NCBI GenBank assembly: GCA_964447925.1 | Contig: CAYUUP010000063.1 | Coordinates: 1-9,122, forward strand | Source of the DNA: CAYUUP01 sp964447925 | GTDB lineage: Bacteria; Bacillota; Clostridia; Oscillospirales; Oscillospiraceae | DNA: 9,122 bases | Direction of reading: 5' to 3' | In this document: positions 7,101 through 9,122 of the stretch, in pieces | Layout: the number at the start of each line of letters is the position of its first letter | How positions within the stretch are numbered: position 1 is the first letter of the stretch | Translations under genes and position numbers: made by a program | Notes under the pieces: generated by a model | The model's database searches: none | Seen by the model: the letters and a program-made list of their open reading frames with translations, nothing else | What the model was told of the DNA's origin: nothing

Positions 7101-7928
7101 CTAAAGCCCCAAATAGGCAAAGCCTGCTGCTACGCCGTCCTCATCGCAGGAGGGGGCGATCCAGTCCGCTGCGGCCAGCGCCGGTTGGCAAGCATTTGCC
7201 ATAGCGATGCCGATGCCAGACTCCCGTATCATGGTCAAGTCATTGCTGCCGTCACCAAAGGCGGCAGTCTGCTCCATAGCGATGCCCAGATAGTCCGCCA
7301 GCTGGCGAATGCCGTTGCCCTTGTGAGCCAGCCTGTCGTTGATTTCGATATTCTCCGGTACGGAGGAGGACACCGCTGTGTCCGGAAAGTGTTTTGGCAG
7401 CTTCCGCAGCAGCATTTCCCGTAGCTCCATGTCATTGGTAAAAAGCTGAATCTTTTGAACCCCTCTCCCCTTCTCCTGGAGATATGCCTTCAGCTCCGGT
7501 ACCGGTGTCCGCAGTCGCCTTACCATATCCTGATAATGAGGATTGGGCGTAAATTCCTCCACCCGCTCCTGCATGGCCGCCGTCATATATCCCCAATTGT
7601 CCTGGTAGCAGTCATAGATGACAGGGAAACTGTCCAGATAATCCATCACTTTGAGCGCCTGCGCCAGAGGCAGCTCTGCCCGTGCGATAGCCCTGTCATG
7701 GCGGATGTCATAGACCTGGGCGCCGTTCACCGTAATAGCATAACGGAGGAAGGGCAGACTGCGGATACACTCCGGCATACCGCTGAAGAAGCGACCGGTA
7801 GTTGGAACAATCTCTACCCCCCCGGCCGCTGCCCAGCTGAGAGCGGCGGCGTTTGCGGGAGACAGTTCCTTGTCGCTGTTCAGAAGCGTACCGTCCAGGT
7901 CAAGGGCAACCAGTCTGATATCAGGCAT
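7101..7928 (-). CDS. Cof-type HAD-superfamily (subclass IIB) hydrolase, probable sugar-phosphate phosphatase
   Basis: A 275-residue cytoplasmic phosphatase-like protein. The four HAD motifs are present: motif I DLDGTLL with D10 (nucleophile) and D12; motif II threonine in VPTTGR (43-44); motif III K203 in AHKGNG; motif IV GDGSNDLTMI with D226 and D230. The long insert between motifs II and III is the IIB (Cof) cap. Family members dephosphorylate sugar phosphates or flavin/pyridoxal compounds with broad specificity, so the substrate cannot be named. The frame stays open upstream to 8087, but that stretch is antisense-like filler over the end of gnd. The family start MPDIRLVALDLDGT is the ATG at 7928, overlapping the gnd stop by 8 nt (ATGCCTGA). 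No Shine-Dalgarno is visible, so initiation probably depends on ribosomes ending gnd. Its place in the hexuronate run suggests removal of a sugar-phosphate, perhaps as metabolic housekeeping. Confidence 0.87.
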   Translation of the reverse strand: MPDIRLVALDLDGTLLNSDKELSPANAAALSWAAAGGVEIVPTTGRFFSGMPECIRSLPFLRYAITVNGAQVYDIRHDRAIARAELPLAQALKVMDYLDSFPVIYDCYQDNWGYMTAAMQERVEEFTPNPHYQDMVRRLRTPVPELKAYLQEKGRGVQKIQLFTNDMELREMLLRKLPKHFPDTAVSSSVPENIEINDRLAHKGNGIRQLADYLGIAMEQTAAFGDGSNDLTMIRESGIGIAMANACQPALAAADWIAPSCDEDGVAAGFAYLGL

Positions 7929-9122
7929 TGTAGGTGCTGGCGGAGGTGTTGCCGCCGTGTCCCGTCCAATTGGTGTGGAATACCTGCCCACGGGGCTTAT
8001 CCACTCGCTGATAAGTGTGGGCGCCGAAGTAGTCCCGCTGGGCCTGAAGCAGGTTGGCTGGGAGCCGCTCAGTGGTATAGCCATCAAAATAGGTCAGGGC
8101 AGAACTGATGGCAGGCATGGGGATGCCCGACTTGACGCCCCAGGCAACCACCTCTCGCCAGGCGGGAACCAGCTCTTGGATGGTCCGGGCAAAGTAGTCA
8201 TCCATCAGCAAATTCTGGAGGTCTGGGTTCTTGTCGTAGGCCTCCTTGATCTTGCCCAAAAAGACGCTGCGTATGATGCAGCCGCCCCGCCACATCAGGG
8301 CAATTCCGCCGTAATTCAGGTTCCAGCCGTATGTCTGAGCGGCAGTGCGCATCAGAGTGTAGCCCTGCGCATAGGAGATGATCTTGCTGGCGTAGAGGGC
8401 GCGCCGCAGATTCTCCAGCATCTCCGCCTTATCCCCCTCAAAGGCAGGAATGGCACGGGGATAGCAGGCGGAGGCGGCAGTCCGCTCATCCTTCATGGCG
8501 GAGAGGCACCGGGCAAAGACTGCCTCCCCGATCAAAGTCAGAGGGACACCCTCGTCCAGCGCAGCCACAGCCGTCCATTTGCCCGTCCCCTTCTGTCCGG
8601 CTGTATCCAAAATCTTATCCACAGTATATTCGCCGGCTTCATCCCGGTAGGCCAGAATGTCGCGGGTAATCTCAATGAGGTAGCTGTCCAGTTCGGTTCG
8701 ATTCCACTGGGCAAAGACCTCATGCATCTCCTCATTCGACATGCCCAGGCCGTCCCGCATGAGCTGGTAGACCTCACAGATGAGCTGCATATCGCCATAC
8801 TCGATGCCATTGTGAACCATTTTGACGAAGTGGCCGGCGCCGTTCTCCCCCACCCAGTCGCAGCAGGGGGAGCCGTCCTCCACCTTGGCACAAATGCCCT
8901 GGAAGATGGGCTTTACATAGGGCCACGCCGCCGGGGAACCGCCGGGCATCATACTGGGGCCATTCAGCGCCCCCTCTTCGCCTCCGGAGACGCCTGTACC
9001 CACATAGAGCAGTCCTTTGCTCTCCACATACTCCGTCCGGCGGATGGTGTCCGGAAAGTGGGAGTTTCCGCCGTCGATGATGATATCCCCCGGCTCCAGG
9101 CAGGGCAGGAGCTGTTCGATCA
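7921..9122 (-). CDS. gnd: 6-phosphogluconate dehydrogenase (decarboxylating), N-terminus cut off by window edge
   Basis: Oxidatively decarboxylates 6-phosphogluconate to ribulose-5-phosphate with NAD(P)+ in the pentose phosphate pathway. About 400 C-terminal residues are present; full-length enzymes have 468-480, so the missing part is the first 70-80 residues, including the dinucleotide-binding GxGxxG. That leaves the NAD/NADP preference unreadable. Visible family blocks are GDIIIDGGNSHF, substrate-binding SGGEEGA and GPSMMPGG, and the catalytic segment GHFVKMVHNGIEY (lysine, asparagine and glutamate all kept). The signature ILDTAGQKGTGKW and the C-terminal PRGQVFHTNW (Arg and His that contact substrate phosphate) follow, ending in TYNA. 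A GTG at 9027 can be read as a start, but the conserved sequence continues unbroken upstream to 9122, so it is internal. Sitting at the head of a glucuronate operon, it implies 6-phosphogluconate is an intermediate or product of the pathway. Confidence 0.96.
   Translation of the reverse strand, partial: IEQLLPCLEPGDIIIDGGNSHFPDTIRRTEYVESKGLLYVGTGVSGGEEGALNGPSMMPGGSPAAWPYVKPIFQGICAKVEDGSPCCDWVGENGAGHFVKMVHNGIEYGDMQLICEVYQLMRDGLGMSNEEMHEVFAQWNRTELDSYLIEITRDILAYRDEAGEYTVDKILDTAGQKGTGKWTAVAALDEGVPLTLIGEAVFARCLSAMKDERTAASACYPRAIPAFEGDKAEMLENLRRALYASKIISYAQGYTLMRTAAQTYGWNLNYGGIALMWRGGCIIRSVFLGKIKEAYDKNPDLQNLLMDDYFARTIQELVPAWREVVAWGVKSGIPMPAISSALTYFDGYTTERLPANLLQAQRDYFGAHTYQRVDKPRGQVFHTNWTGHGGNTSASTYNA

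Noticed and set aside
7074..7125. Possible internal promoter before uxuB (TTGCCT-17-TGTAAT, and a TATAAT overlapping the uxuB ATG)
   Set aside because: Transcription would start within or past the uxuB ribosome-binding site, and the -35 is weak; more likely AT-rich spacer.
6489..7424. 311-residue open frame on the plus strand
   Set aside because: It is antisense to uxuB and the HAD gene, both of which carry complete family motifs. No Shine-Dalgarno or recognisable domain; a by-product of GC-rich codon use.
7929..8087. Upstream extension of the HAD frame by 53 residues
   Set aside because: It overlaps conserved gnd codons, is compositionally unlike HAD N-termini, and the family start MPDIRLVALDLDGT fits the ATG at 7928.

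Overview
The window is a densely packed bacterial chromosome segment in which every supported gene lies on the minus strand, so transcription runs from high to low coordinates. Protein sequences, strong Shine-Dalgarno sites, a sigma-A-like promoter and a RecJ/Rel pair with long-form RecJ and RXKD-type Rel all point to Firmicutes. The GC-rich coding bases and resemblance to gut Clostridia (Oscillospiraceae-like) are an impression only, not a classification. No tRNA, rRNA, CRISPR array, insertion sequence or phage gene was seen.

Region A (9122 to 3561) is one tight gene run read as: gnd (5' end cut by the window edge), a Cof-type HAD hydrolase, uxuB (SDR-type fructuronate reductase/D-mannonate oxidoreductase), a LarA-superfamily nickel-pincer racemase/epimerase homologue, and uxaC (glucuronate isomerase). 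Junctions are an 8-nt overlap, then gaps of 27, 4 and 5 nt, so this looks like one operon. UxaC and UxuB convert D-glucuronate to D-mannonate. No mannonate dehydratase (UxuA), KDG kinase or KDPG aldolase is present here. Instead there is a LarA-like protein with the NPN-binding/catalytic His, His, Lys, His set, beside 6-phosphogluconate dehydrogenase. D-mannonate and D-gluconate are C2 epimers, so I propose a route glucuronate > fructuronate > mannonate > gluconate > 6-phosphogluconate > ribulose-5-phosphate, feeding hexuronates into the pentose phosphate pathway. A gluconate kinase would be needed and is not visible; it could lie beyond 9122. This is the most interesting content of the window and is an inference.

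Region B (3560 to 3130) is a 431-nt non-coding stretch. It holds a strong terminator-like hairpin whose wobble pairs only work in the minus-strand transcript, smaller hairpins, a possible 21-codon ORF and a good -35/-10 promoter for recJ.

Region C (3129 to 1) carries recJ (single-strand DNA exonuclease) followed 6 nt later by rel, the bifunctional (p)ppGpp synthetase/hydrolase, cut at its C-terminal half by the window edge. The rel ribosome-binding site sits in the last codons of recJ.

Several start codons differ from the longest open frame: recJ starts at 3129 rather than 3222, uxaC at 4937 rather than 4946, the HAD gene at 7928 rather than 8087, and gnd runs to the window edge instead of starting at the GTG at 9027.
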